A stretch of 64,000 bases of DNA from NCBI GenBank assembly GCA_958295665.1, contig OY282558.1, positions 17,111,409-17,175,408 of the forward strand, written 5' to 3'. A program made the translations under genes and the position numbers. The stretch comes from Tipula vernalis. Lineage: Eukaryota > Arthropoda > Insecta > Diptera > Tipulidae. Below are positions 39,126 through 50,289 of the stretch, one piece after another; within the stretch, counting starts at the first letter, position 1; the number at the start of each line of letters is the position of its first letter. The notes beneath the pieces were generated by a model. That model was not told where the DNA came from and did not search any database. It saw nothing but the letters and a program-made list of their open reading frames with translations.

Positions 39126-39925
39126 TCAAAATCTAAATTTTACCAGTATTTAATTGGTAACACTTTCATTATAAGGACTGATTATAAGCCTTTATTAGGA
39201 TTGTTTGGTGAAATGTCAGGATATCCGAGGATGACAGCCAGCAGAGCCAGCAGAATTCAGCGTTGGGCTATACATTTATCAGCATTCAGATACCAAATGC
39301 ATTATGTCAAAGGTATAAGGACAATGTCGCGGATGGGTTTTCACGTGTACCTGTGCCTAAACAAGTAAGTAACGCGGAGGGCAAAAACTATATTAATTTT
39401 ATTCATGATATAGGGGTATTAAAGTCGATCAAAATCTGATTGCGGAGGAAACTGCTAAGGATGTAATTTTGTGTAAAGTTCTGCAAGCTGTCAAGGCGAA
39501 TAGTTTCAAAGATTTGACGAGTGTTGAGTTTAAACCATTTTTCAGGAGGAAAGACGAATTAATACAGGAATCTGAGATATTGATGTGGGATTGTAATTCC
39601 TAGCACCTTGCGCATGCGTATGCTGAAAAGGCATCAGGATTTGTTTAACGGAGAACTGGGTAAATTCAAACATAGCTTGATTCAATTAGAGTTAAGTGTG
39701 GGTACCAATTTTTTGTAAGCCTAGACAGGTTCCATATGCGTTAAGAGAACATGTCAAGGCGGAGTTGGAACGTTTACAGAGAACTGGGGTAATAACACCT
39801 GTTGCAACAAGTGATTGGGGTACTCCATTGGTTCCGGTCCTTAGGTCGGATGGAGATATTCGACTGTGTGCCGATTATAAGGTAACGCTCAACAAATTTA
39901 TCGTTGATAATAAACAAAGCATTCA
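39125..39925 (+). pseudogene. inverted pol fragments inside the gypsy element
   Basis: Plus-strand reading against the surrounding minus-strand element. 39130-39400: RNase H end (FIIRTDYKPLLGLFGEM; RIQRWAIHLSAFRYQMHYVK). 39470-39645: RNase H-integrase linker ending PSTLRMRMLKR. 39645-39925: RT start ([50 protein letters not shown]). The linker end would join directly to SLHASHLGIV at 39110 on the minus strand, so these are pieces of the same element flipped in place rather than an unrelated copy. Confidence 0.8.
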
Positions 39926-40160
39926 ACCTGACATTCGACACCGACAAATCGTACTTATGGAATTTTTCCATGAACAAATTATTTGGAATTATAGAAACTC
40001 CCGCTTCACTATCTAATAAAAATTTAATAACTTATTCATCAATTTGCACTATTCTAAAGACAGACTTTCCGTTAATAGAATCCTTGATGTTAAATAGCTG
40101 TTCCGATAAAAAAAATTTGATTCGATATTTTCGCGCGTTACATTTTTGGAACTGTCACCC
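39925..40160 (-). pseudogene. gypsy aspartic protease, N-terminal half
   Basis: [17 protein letters not shown] is the retropepsin active-site segment, normally (D)T/SGA; the catalytic Asp remains but Gly is replaced by Glu. It continues to [12 protein letters not shown] and breaks off at the inverted segment near 39925. Confidence 0.65.
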
Positions 40161-40269
40161 TGTACTGAGCCGCCATCATTAACACCAAAAAAACTATCAA
40201 CGCTACCTTCATTCACAATAATGTTATGTAAATTACTCAAATCATTTTTCTTAATACTATTATCTATAA

Positions 40270-41003
40270 AATAATTTTTTTTTCTTCTTACAAATAGTGT
40301 TAGTGTCCTGTTGACCACATGCATGACAAATTGCCTTCCCGTACTTGCGTGATGAGCTTTTATGGTTAGTGTAACCACAATGTACACACTTAATTTTCTT
40401 AACATCGTTGACATGTGGTGATTTCTGAGGTATTTTAAGACTTTCCACTGACGATTTTGGTGGTTTACTGTTGATTACCTTATTCTTTACCACATGGACG
40501 TCTTGTTTCTGCAACTGATATTTGCATGCCAATTCTATTGCTTTATTAAGATCCAAATTGCTATGATCTTCCTCGCACAACCTTTCGAAGACTCGACTGC
40601 TTCGGTGGTAAATGAATTTGTATAACAAAATAGCTTCTAAATTGTTTCCAAATTCACAGTTGTTCGCAAGACGCTTCAACTTTGCCATAAACTCATTTGA
40701 GCTTTCCCCTTCTGATTTAGAAGTTCCGTAAAATAGTTTTCGCTCCTTGTATACTAAAATCCGTTGAGTGTAAAAGCCGTTTAATAAATCGCACAACTCT
40801 TTGTAACTTTTATTCGACGGAGCATAAATCTCGCACCAGTTTATACGCTGTAGCTCTGATAAAATTTAGTAAATGATTTTTTTTTCTACATCGTCTACTA
40901 CCTTGTAGGCCAAAAAAAATTTTTCCAAGCGTTCTAAATATAGTATACATTCATCTCCTTCTGGGTGAAATTCCCCAAAAGATGCAAATGGATGTTTTTC
41001 CAT
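40270..41003 (-). pseudogene. gypsy gag
   Basis: Starts at the Met in MEKHPFASFGEFHPEGD (41003). A stop near 40868 precedes the second part, with VYKERKLFYGTSKSEGESSN followed by EFMAKLKRLA, and ELACKYQLQK, the gypsy-type capsid region. It ends with two zinc knuckles, CVHCGYTNHKSS and CHACGQQ; the first has Ser in place of the last Cys. The reading continues as NTICKKKKK. Two main ORFs, one stop. Gag packages element RNA. Confidence 0.85.
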
Positions 41004-41101
41004 GCTGATGAAATTATCCTCGTCGCCACTGTGACATACATGCATTGCATTTGCATATATATACACACAAATAGACTTTTTAATAGTGTAAATAAAACTC
41101 G

Positions 41102-41205
41102 TGTTCTGGTTATGCCATTCAGATGTGTGTAATTCTTTTTCTTTTTCAGGGTGCCAACTTGACAAAACTAAAATACAGTGAGACCACTGAAACATATACA
41201 TTACA
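41102..41205 (-). repeat. gypsy 5' LTR
   Basis: Direct-repeat partner of 37742-37845. The internal sequence adjoining it does not start with an obvious TGG primer-binding site. Confidence 0.85.
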
Positions 41206-41950
41206 CCAATGTATTCCAATTTTTAAGGTGGGGTCATAGATAGTATCAAGTATCTAAAGGCAAAATCTCATTTAAAGTCGATTTTGCGAGTGAACAGAGA
41301 TTCGTAATATTCAATATCAGTTTAAAACACCAGTTGAAAGCCCGATTTCAAATTATAGTGAGTTTGAAATAAAGGTCGAAATCGCATTCAAAGTTATAGT
41401 CAAGGTGAAAAAGAAATTTGGGGACAAATTCTGGAGTTGATTTCAAAGTCAAAATCAAAGTTGAAGTCGAATCAAAAATGAATGAGTGATCAGAACTCAA
41501 GTGGTATATGTAAAAGTGTACGCCAAAAAGTCAATTTTTTGAAATCAAAATTTCATTTCAAGAGTCAAGAAAACCGTAGCCAATGTAATCGGATTTCTAG
41601 AAATCAAAATCAAAAATGGTTTTCTGACGAGAAGTAAACCAAAAAAATATTTCAATACCAAAGTCGAATCGTAAGGCGGACGCTAAATCGAAGATAAACC
41701 TAAAAACCAAATCAAAGTCGATTTAAAAATCAAACATCTCGAAACCTAAGCAAAAGCCAAAATTAAAATAATCTTAGAGTCAAAGTCGATAATAAAATCG
41801 AAGAGAAAATAGTACGGCAAAGTCGAAGTCATAGAAATTCATGAAATTTCGAGTTAACCACAAAATCGATTTCGGATCAAATCAAATGAGAATTCATTAA
41901 GGTTCCTTTGAATTCTAAACAAGAATCTAAACCAAAACAAATCAAAGACA
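41206..41950 (+). repeat. AAATCAAAGTC-rich low-complexity field, middle part
   Basis: Continuation of 36751-37733: AAAATCAAAG, AGTCGAAATCGCA and AACCTAAGCAAAAGCC phrases without fixed period, up to the copia LTR. Confidence 0.6.
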
Positions 41951-42159
41951 TATTGGAAATAAGCATTGAACGCATTCGAATCATTTCATATGTTTCACTG
42001 TATTTAACTATTGTAGCTAACTTCACTCGAGTCAATAATATCTTCTTCAAGTGACACAACCTAAAAGAAGCAAAATAAAAAGGTTTTTTAAAATACAAAT
42101 TAATCTGGAATCATCCGTGTTTTATTTTCAAGTTTCCAGCTATGCTTAGTTAAATTCCA
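41951..42159 (+). repeat. copia (plus) 5' LTR
   Basis: Begins TATTGGAAATAAGCATTGAA and shares GCATTCGAATCATTTCATATG with the 3' remnant at 45403. It ends ...AAATTCCA before the PBS. The first bases should be TG; TA is probably a mutation. Confidence 0.75.
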
Positions 42160-42162
42160 TTA

Positions 42163-42176
42163 GGTTATGGGCCCAG
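42163..42176 (+). promoter_or_regulatory. copia primer-binding site (initiator tRNA-Met internal)
   Basis: GGTTATGGGCCCAG complements the CTGGGCCCATAACC anticodon-stem region of initiator tRNA-Met. Drosophila copia is known to prime from a half-molecule of this tRNA. The same 14-mer occurs in the minus-strand copia at 51194-51207. Confidence 0.8.
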
Positions 42177-42250
42177 TGGATGAAGAATACGGATATTTCG
42201 AAAAATTAAGGCAGATTAATTGGATAAAGTGAAATTGATTTTTCGGTGTT

Positions 42251-42900
42251 GTGAAATTCACATACAGTAGCGTGGACAACAAGTCACCAGTTACAGTAGC
42301 GTGGACAGCAAATAATGAAAAAGCACATTCAACAATTGCATTGAATGTAGAAGACGATCAAATTCATCACATCATCGGTGCAGATTCAGCAAGAAATACA
42401 TGGAGAATTCTTATGGAAACGTATGAATCAAACACATCAAGCAATCGTGTGCACATTTTGAAGTTAATCATGCAACAGCGGCTTGATGAAGGCGGAGATG
42501 CGGAAAAACACGTGAATTCCAGGAACGAGCTGTTTCGAAAATTATTGGCGCCTGGTGCAGATTTTGGTCCCGAATATTTTATGAGTGCTACGTTGTTGGC
42601 TTCTTTGCCACCAAGCTACGACGGTTTGGTAACGGCGCTCGAAGGTAAAGAAGAGAGTGAATTGACACTCACGTTGATTAAATCAAAGGTTCTCGCGGAA
42701 TTCAAAAGAAGAATGGATCGAGGCGGAACAACAGATGCCACTGCATTAAAAGTTGACACATCAAGAGCAACGAAAGGTCAAAAAGGGTGAAAATAAAAAG
42801 TTTGAGTGCTATTTTTGCAAAAGAAGCGGTCACATCAAAAAAGCCCAACAAAAGGGAAGGAAGTAATCAGAAGGCGAATCTAGCGAAAGATGAAACAGAA
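42251..42900 (+). pseudogene. copia (plus) gag
   Basis: A 179-codon ORF with AHSTIALNVEDDQIHHIIGA, a TWRILMETYES motif, LLASLPPSYDGLVTAL and LTLTLIKSKVLAEFKRR, the copia Gag (UBN2-type) pattern. Shortly after its stop (42788) a zinc knuckle reads CYFCKRSGHIKKAQQ; the final Cys is lost. The N-terminus upstream of 42251 is missing or frameshifted. Confidence 0.85.
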
Positions 42901-42929
42901 AAACTGTTTGTGACACATCAAGTAGGTGA

Positions 42930-43900
42930 TGGCTGAATTATCGATTCAGGTGCCACATGTCACATTGCCAGTTCTAAGGATATTTTCGTCAATATCGACA
43001 TGAATTGTAGTGATAAAGTAAGCGTTGCAAGTGGTCACAATTAAAGTTGATTTTCTGAATGCGGAAAATCAAAGTGTTCCAGTAAGAATCACAGACGTGT
43101 TGCTAATGCCAGATATCAAGGGAAATTTACTTTCAGTCAAAAACCTAACGGAAAAAGGTTTTCAAGTAAATTTCAAGGGCAACAAGTGTGAAATAAGGAA
43201 AAACAGTCGGCAAATTGCAGTTGGCGAAATCAGCGGTAAACTTGACAGACTAAAGGAACCTCACAAAGTTTACTCGGTCGAAAAGGAATCCAATGGCTGC
43301 ATACACTATTGGCATAAGGTTCTAGGCCATAGAGACATCAAAGTTGTGAAATCATTGGCGAAACGAAATTTGGTTAAAGGCATCAACTTTAGCGAGCGTA
43401 CAGCGGATTGCGAAATCAACTCCAATTGCAAAGTGTGTCTCGAAGGAAAATTAACTCGAATCAAGATTCCGGTCAAGTCGAGTAATAAAGCAGTTGCAGT
43501 CATGGATCTGATTCATTCGGAAGTTTGTGGTCCGATGCAAACGGCCACACCATCAGGTAATCGTTACCTTGTGACATTCATAGATGATTACTCAAAATTT
43601 TCAGTCAGCTACCTAATCGCAAATAAATCATCAGTTTACAGCAAATTCAAGGAATATATTGCGATGGTAAAGGTTCGGAAAGAAACCTAAATGCATCCGT
43701 ACAGATCGAGGAGGAGAGTACATCAGTAATGAATTCGTGAATTATTTAAAGTCGAGCGGAATTTAAATCCAGAGAACTACTGCGTACACACCTCAACAAA
43801 ACGGAACAGAGGAACGAAAAAACAGAACGTTGATAGAAATGGCTTACTGCATGCTAATTGACGCAGCGAAAAATTTTGGGGCGAAGCTGTAATGATAAAA
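42930..43900 (+). pseudogene. copia (plus) protease and integrase N-terminal half
   Basis: IIDSGATCHIASSKDIF (about 42940) is the protease active site, intact. The 221-codon ORF 43025-43690 carries the protease end and the integrase zinc region (HYWHKVLGHRDIKVVKSLAK; CKVCLEG), then VMDLIHSEVCGPM. Here the first catalytic residue, normally Asp (IHSDVCGPM), is Glu (GAA at about 43520). A frameshift near 43690 leads to RTDRGGEYISNEF with the second Asp and PQQNGTEERKNRTLIEMA with the Glu. Sequence is lost after about 43890. Confidence 0.85.
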
Positions 43901-43919
43901 AAGGTACAGAAACAACGCC

Positions 43920-45382
43920 GTGATCAAAAGAGGCTGTGGATTCAAGCAATGACAGATGAGATGAAGTCATTGATGGAGAATTAAACATGGGAGCTTGTGA
44001 AAATTCCAGAAGATGTAAATCTAGTTGGCTGCAAGTGGATTTACAAGCTAAAGTGCAATTCAGATGAAAAAGTAGTCAGACACAAGGCAAGGCTTGTTGC
44101 TCAAGGTTTTTCGCAAAAAAACGGTACTGACTTTGATCAGGTGTTTGCTCCAGTTGTGCGTCAAACTACGTTTCGAACATTGCTTACAGTGGCAGCAAAC
44201 AAGGATATGAAGGTTTATCATCTAGATGCGAAAACGGCTTTTCTCAACAGTGAATTGTCTGAAACAATTTAAATGAGGCAACCTCCACGATTCAAAGTTG
44301 AAGGCGGCGAAGATTTAGTGTGTCTACTGAAACGAAGTTTATATGGTCTAAAGCAATCAGCGCGCAATTAGAACAAAACAATTCATCAAATTCTCATCGA
44401 TTTCGGTTTGTACACCTACAAACATGATGGAAAAATATGCTACGTATTAATCTACGTTGACGATGTGGTCATTGCTGGTGAAAACAACGAGATTATCTCC
44501 AAGTGCGAACCGTTTTTAAGTTCGAAATTCAAAATTAAGAACTTATAGGAGAGATTAAGGATTCCTTGAGTCTTCAAGTCAAGAAGGAAGCAGATGGCTA
44601 TTATACGTTGAATCAGACTGCTTACATTGGTAAATTACTAAAGGATTTCCAAATGTCTGATACAAAGGAGTCCTCAGTTCCATTATCAGTTGGATATGGT
44701 TAAGGAGGAGGTACGGATTTGTTGTTAGGCAACGGCAAATATCAAAAGTTTATATCAGTCAACACGAGACCTGACATATCGGCAGCAGTTTCAATTCTAG
44801 CACAAAAGATATCCAGTCCAAACCATGAGGATTGGAACGAATTGAAACAAGTATTAAAGTATCTCAAGGGTACTGCCGGTTTGCAATTGTCACTTGGCTA
44901 GAGTGATGGTACGGATCAGTTAATCGGATATGCAGATGCAAGTTGTGCTGATGATCGTTCAAGCAGAAAGTCACAATCTGGTTACATATTTAAGTATTGT
45001 AACGGTATTCTCATTTGGTGCAGTCGAAGACAGGATTGCATTGCGTTATCATCAACGGAAGCAGAATTTATTGCATTGTCTGAAGCATGTCAAGAGGCGA
45101 ATTTGATTCGTCGTTTAATAAATGATTTCGGTCAACGCATTGAAAAACCGACAACAATTTTCGAAGACAATCAAAGTTGTTTGAAATTCATTAAGGAGGG
45201 GAAATTGTCGTCATGTATACCAAACATATTGATGTTCGAGAGGCATTTGTCAAGGATTACATCGACAAATGTATTGTTACATGCCAATATAGCCCTACGG
45301 AAACTATGGTGGCAGATTTGTTGACAAAACCATTGGCGGGACCTCGTGTCAATGTTCTTCGGGATGCATGTGGAGTTAACTG
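43920..45382 (+). pseudogene. copia (plus) reverse transcriptase and RNase H
   Basis: CKWIYKLKCNSDEKVVRHKA, RLVAQGFSQKNGTDF and YHLDAKTAFLNSELSE (first RT Asp, about 44225), LLKRSLYGLKQSARN, LIYVDDVVIAG with the YVDD site (about 44455). RNase [73 protein letters not shown], and LLTKPLAG near the end. Catalytic residues are largely kept, but at least eight stops or shifts interrupt the frame. Confidence 0.88.
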
Positions 45383-45446
45383 ATGATTCAATTGAGGAGG
45401 AGTATTGGAAATAAGCAATAAACGCATTCGAATCATTTCATATGTT

Positions 45447-47077
45447 TTTAATACATCAAATTGAAGGAGGAAAACCAGATCAGCAGAAATCAGAAAAATT
45501 CCAAATTGAAATAGGACAAATGTTTTTATTTTGTAATCTAACAAATAAAATGCAGATCAAGTCTAGTTCACCAAAAATATGGTTAAAAGCGAACTTTATA
45601 AATCCAATTAGAAATCAAAGGCCAGTGGAACACAAGTTGATGAGAAAATGAAATTCAAAGCCAAAATCCAAATTTTGATTCAACTAGCTCCCCTTCAAAA
45701 TGATCGTTTATTTTCAATTAGATTCGAAATTGATTGGCTTAACATTTTTAGGGCGATTATAATGTTCATCGGATATATCAATCTAAATTCGATTTAAATG
45801 TTTTGTTATACTTCCTTCTTGATACTAGTCACATAGTAAGTGGATTGAAGATGGTACCGCACTTACTAAACAAGAAATTATAAATAATAAGAAAATACGT
45901 TAATAAATTAAACAGAAAAAAAAATTAAAAGGAAATTGAGTTTTCAATAAAACGACGACAACTATAAATATTCAAATATTAAATTGTTAGATAAAATATT
46001 TTTTTATTTAGGGTTCTGTGTATTTATAGCATACAATATTTGATAAAATTCTAATTTTCTACAAAAGTTGTACGTACAATGTGCAGTGTTTCTTTTAATT
46101 CAGGAAAATTCCACGCGAAAATTGTTTATTTGTTTTGTTTTTACAGTATACGTTTTTTGGGGTGTATTGTTTATTCGGCTTATGTCTTCCTCGTTACGTT
46201 ATGTTGATGGGTTGCTTAAAAATGGAAATCTATAAAGAAATAAAAAAAAATTGGAGCAATTTTATTTTAGATTAAAATTATAATTTCTTCTTATTTTGAT
46301 TTATTGGATTGTTTGTTTTATTTAACAGAAGGAAACAAGATAAAATGAGTCGTTTTCTTATTATTTAAAATTCCGATGGCAGTTCTTTTTGGTGTCAGTA
46401 TGAAAAACATAAAAAATTTCCTCATATCGAAAACAAAGCATTGCCGGGAGACCAGTAATTGTATCCAGAGGTGTTTAGTGTACGAGATATTAAGCAAACC
46501 TACAAACAATATAAAAACCCAATAAATCCTCGAATACAATATTGGGCCATGTAAACACACAACGACATGAAGATTTATTGAATTTTCGAGACAATATCGA
46601 AAAAATTGAAAAGCTTCAAGAATTTCGAAAGAACTTGCAAAATGTGTGTGGTCACTAATATTTGTTTTAAATTCAATCGAACACAATTTCAACTGGATTT
46701 TAGAATTATGTTACTCCTTTTAATCCCATTGTCCCATGTTCCTATCTGAAAAATATGTGGTGAGTAATGTAATTAATTTCTAGCCTAGCGCCACAACTCA
46801 CAACGCTTAATAAAATCTTTGTAAGATACTCTATATGCCAAATGAATTATGTCCATTCTTCTTTTGACCATATAAGTCCGTTGACCCTGGTCCGTTGACC
46901 ATTTCCTTTCTAATCACTCGCTCCAACTTTTACTATAGTGGGTTAGAGAGCCAGTTTTATTCCGAAATCTATAAGATTACAGTACACAGATCACATGGGT
47001 TATCTGCCTATTAGTGCGACTTGTACTTTTCAAAAGTCTTCGGAAATATTGTCAACAGATTTAGCGGATTTGGAGTG
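45447..47077. other. right end of low-complexity field, then AT-rich sequence
   Basis: 45450-45690 still shows AAATCAAAGGCC / AAATTCAAAGCC phrases. 45700-47077 has no recognisable gene or repeat. Confidence 0.4.
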
Positions 47078-47399
47078 TCCGATTTTAAAAAAATCCACTC
47101 AAATATTTCGTCAGCAAACCACCATTCAATAAAATAACCCTAATTATAGGAATCCTCATTTTTGACCCCGTATTCTCAGATGGGTCCCTATGGCATTTTT
47201 TTTATTATATTTCAGCGGTCATTTTAAGGTTAAATTACGAAATGATACTGGCCGTCAAGGGCATTTAAAGGTCAACTGAACGACAATAAAAAAATTTATA
47301 AATTTAAACTTCCGATTTGTTTTTTATGTTTTGCTTCTTCTCCTGTATTTAGTTGTTTATGAATACATTTTTATTACCGCTCTTAAAAAAACATAAATC

Positions 47400-47404
47400 G
47401 ATCG
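47400..47404 (+). repeat. copia target-site duplication, left
   Basis: GATCG, identical to 51357-51361; 5 bp is the usual copia duplication length. Confidence 0.9.
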
Positions 47405-47554
47405 TGTTGAAATTATAAAACACGACTTTTATCTTTTATATATTTCACTCGAATGAATGTATCTTATTCACCACAAACAAATGTCAAAATAATAATGCAG
47501 GGTTGCCTGCTATTACATCAGAATGAATTATCAGAGTTGTTGGTTTTTTTAACA
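47405..47554 (-). repeat. copia (minus) 3' LTR
   Basis: On the plus strand starts TGTTGAAATTATAAAACACG and ends TTTTTTTAACA. About 97% identical to 51208-51356. Confidence 0.95.
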
Positions 47555-47759
47555 GCCTCACTTTAAAATTCTCAAATTCAAAAACTATTCAGATTATTTT
47601 AACAAACTAGGTATCGTTAATTCAAATCTTAAAGAAATTCTAAATCTTAACCAATAAAAAATATTACATTAATTTAACAATATCCAGTAAATTAAACTTT
47701 AAGAAAAATAAACAGATTTTACTTGATTTATCTAAATTAGATCAAACATAAATCACATC

Positions 47760-48382
47760 TTATTGCAAATTCATGAGTTTATTGCGAAAAACTTGCTTGT
47801 CTTTGGTTATTGCCTTCGTTAAACCATCAGCAACCATTTCGTCAGTCGAAATACACTTGATGTTAATGGTTGAATCCGTAACTTTTTCACGTAAAAAATA
47901 ATACTTGATATCGATATGCTTAGAACGTTGTGTGAACCCATCTGATTCGGCTAATTTAATTGCTCCCTGGTTGTCACAGAAAATCGTTGTCGCAGTATTA
48001 ATTTCATCAAGAAAATCTGAACAAAATTGTTTCAACCAAATTACTTCCTGGACCGTCGAAGCCAATGCCATATATTCGGCCTCTGTGCTTGATAAAGCAA
48101 CCGTTGGTTGTCTTTTGCTACTCCACGTAATTGCCCAATTGCACATCTTAAATACATAGCCTGTGCACGATCGCCGTTTATCGATGTCGTATCCCCAGTC
48201 CGAATCTGAATAACCAACCAATTCACTATCACTTTAGTAGTAGTGCCCTTTAAATATCGAAAAATTCTTTTGACTGCCTTCCAATGAGCCAAACTATGAT
48301 TCGTATTAAATCGGTTGACATCATTAACCGCAAATCCCAAATCTGGACGAGTGCGTTGAACTAAGTAGAGCAATGAGCCCAC
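47760..48382 (-). pseudogene. copia (minus) RNase H
   Basis: Two overlapping frames: YLVQRTRPDLGFAVNDVNRF and [11 protein letters not shown] (48382-48230), then [71 protein letters not shown] and a [10 protein letters not shown] motif (48221-47760). Acidic residues of the RNase H site are retained. One frameshift near 48220. Ends 205 bp before the 3' LTR outer end. Confidence 0.9.
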
Positions 48383-49535
48383 AGCCTATGGCACATTTTT
48401 GATTCTCGCCATCAATTTTACTCATCGGCATATTTAATGACAATTTTTGATTTGGATCCGCCGGTGTTGAAATCGGTTTGCATTCTTTCATGCCAAAACC
48501 TTTCAATATTTCCTCAGCATACGCAAATTGATCCAATTGAATTTTATCTTAACATTGAGTTATGCGAATGCCAACACATTCTTTAGCCGGTCCCATGTCT
48601 TTCATCTTGAACGCTGTACTCAAAGCCCCTTTTATTTTCTTCAATTGAGCTTCGTCCTTCCAAAAAATAAGTATATCATCAACATTAATAGCCAAAATTA
48701 AGTAATTACCTTTGATGAAGTAAACGCCCGGGTCCATTTTTGATTTCTCAAGACCAAATGACTTAAGTGCTGCTTCGAGTTTCATGTTTCATTGTGTACC
48801 AGCTTGTTTTAGTCCGTATATTGCCCGATTTAGTCTGCACACTTGCTTGGTTCCATCATTATATTTTTCAGGTTGCTGCATATAAATTTCCTCATGAAGT
48901 TCACTCTGAAGAAAAGTAGTAACAGCATCAATCTGATGAACCTTCAACTTGTGTTGCACAGCAATTACCATCAATACTCTAATCGATGCATACTTTACTA
49001 CAGGTGAATATCTCTCTCCATAATCCAGACCATAAATCTGAGAACAACCCTTGGCAACCAATCTCGCTTTGTGTCTCACAATATTACCATCGGAATCTGT
49101 TTTCGTTTTAAAAACCCATTTCGATTTTATAGCCTTTCTGCCTGATGGTAAATCGATTAATGACAACGTTTCATTTTCCATTAATGAATTTATTTCATCC
49201 TGCATTTCATTTTTCCAATCTACTGCATCATGTCTCGACATTTCTTGATCAACCGAGACTGGATCATCTGCTTGATTGTTGATCATTGTTTTGCATGTTA
49301 GTTCAGCAACATATTTTGGATTTGGTTTTGGTGTTCTTAATGAACGGCGAACTTCACTGGATGGTGTTATTGACTCATCTGGATCGTAATCTGGATCATT
49401 AGGACCAATAACTGACGTATAGCTGTGATCACTCGATATAGCTTGTACATCTGACATTGTCGTACTCATTTCCTCTTCCAATAATGATTCGTCTTGCTCA
49501 TCTGTGTCATTAACATCACTTGCATTATCCCTCAT
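48330..49535 (-). pseudogene. copia (minus) reverse transcriptase
   Basis: The 248-codon ORF 49535-48789 has an acidic N-terminal spacer, then RRSLRTPKPNPKYV, WKNEMQDEINSLMENETLSL, KSKWVFKTKTDSDGNIVRHK, ARLVAKGCSQIYGLDYGERY and HQIDAVTTFLQSELHEEIYM (first catalytic Asp), ending AIYGLKQAGTQ. After a short break, 48785-48549 has ILAINVDDILIF, where the family usually has YVDD; Tyr is Asn. The thumb follows at 48536-48324. Confidence 0.9.
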
Positions 49536-49567
49536 TGAATGTATTTCAGCCGGTGCTTCATGGAAAA

Positions 49568-50041
49568 TTACATTTCTCTAACAGTTAATTTTTTTGTTGA
49601 TTTATTTATGCACCGATAACCGTTCTTTTTATTATCATAACCAACAAAAATCATTTTCGTTGACTTCACGTCCCATTTTTTACGTTTTTCTTTAGGAATG
49701 TGTACCATAACAGGAGAACCAAATGTTTTCAGATCACTTAAATTAACTTTAGAGCCACTCCATACTTCTTCCGGAGTTGTATCAACCAATAATGATGATA
49801 CTGATCTGTTTATTGTATAAATACACGTTTCGCAAACTTGAATCATCGATATATCGTCTGCAAACTTTATTCTGGAAACCACACCATCTCGCATTTTACA
49901 CAAATCTTTGTGATTTGTATGCCCAAGCCGCTTATGCCAAACCATAGAGTTTTCTTGTTTCGTCGTCAATAAACATTTTTCGACACCACCATCAATTTTG
50001 TAAATACCATCAATTGGCCTGCAATTTATCAAAGGACACAT
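49568..50041 (-). pseudogene. copia (minus) integrase with catalytic core deleted
   Basis: A 157-codon ORF. Residues about 30-73 are the pre-integrase zinc region (WHKRLGHTNHKDL; VCETC). At residue ~75 the sequence passes directly to YTINRSVSS, TPEEVWSG, LKTFGSPVMVHIPKEKRKKW and KMIFVGYDNKKNGYRC, which lie after the catalytic core in a complete copia integrase. The DDE core, roughly 150-200 residues, is absent, yet the frame stays open across the join (about 49820). This element cannot integrate with its own protein. Confidence 0.88.
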
Positions 50042-50059
50042 TTAATCATCATAGACGGT

Positions 50060-50280
50060 GCAGCCCTCACTGTTGAAAGTAATTGTATTTCACTTCAATA
50101 TCAAAATTATTTACCTTGAGGTTCACCTTGCCTTTTCCATTTACCTTCATGGTTGAATTGTTTGCTGCTGTAATTTGATTTACTGTAGACGTGACACGAT
50201 ATTTGATCAAATTTTCATTTGGTCTCATGTGTAATGACGCGCCGCTATCAATAAACCAGTCGCTTGATTTGTTCTTCATT
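50060..50280 (-). pseudogene. copia (minus) protease
   Basis: DWFIDSGASLHMRPNENLI carries an intact DSG active site. The following VNQITAANNSTMKVNGKGKV is the usual copia protease continuation. The ORF ends at 50067, near the join with the integrase zinc region. Confidence 0.85.
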
Positions 50281-50289
50281 CCATCATTT

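Larger units (their letters stand above)
37742..41205 (-). mobile_element. small gypsy-type LTR retrotransposon, internally rearranged
   Basis: Direct repeats of 104 bp at 37742-37845 and 41102-41205 are LTRs (TGTTCTGG...ATTACA on the plus strand), differing at about 7 positions. On the minus strand: Gag (41003-40270), partial protease (about 40150-39925) and integrase (39120-37897). Between them, 39125-39925 reads in the opposite (plus) orientation, with RNase H end and integrase start (39130-39645) followed by RT start (39645-39925). Most of RT and RNase H is missing. No clear target duplication; both LTRs share a further AAAACTCG on their left. Confidence 0.85.
41951..45446 (+). mobile_element. 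copia-type LTR retrotransposon, plus strand, truncated
   Basis: 5' LTR 41951-42159; the 3' LTR keeps only its first ~44 bp (45403-45446). PBS at 42163, then Gag (42251-42790), zinc knuckle, protease, integrase (to about 43890), RT and RNase H (43920-45382). The order integrase before RT is diagnostic of Ty1/copia. The second half of integrase and RT N-terminus are deleted near 43895. Numerous stops. It sits within the AAATCAAAGTC field. Confidence 0.88.
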
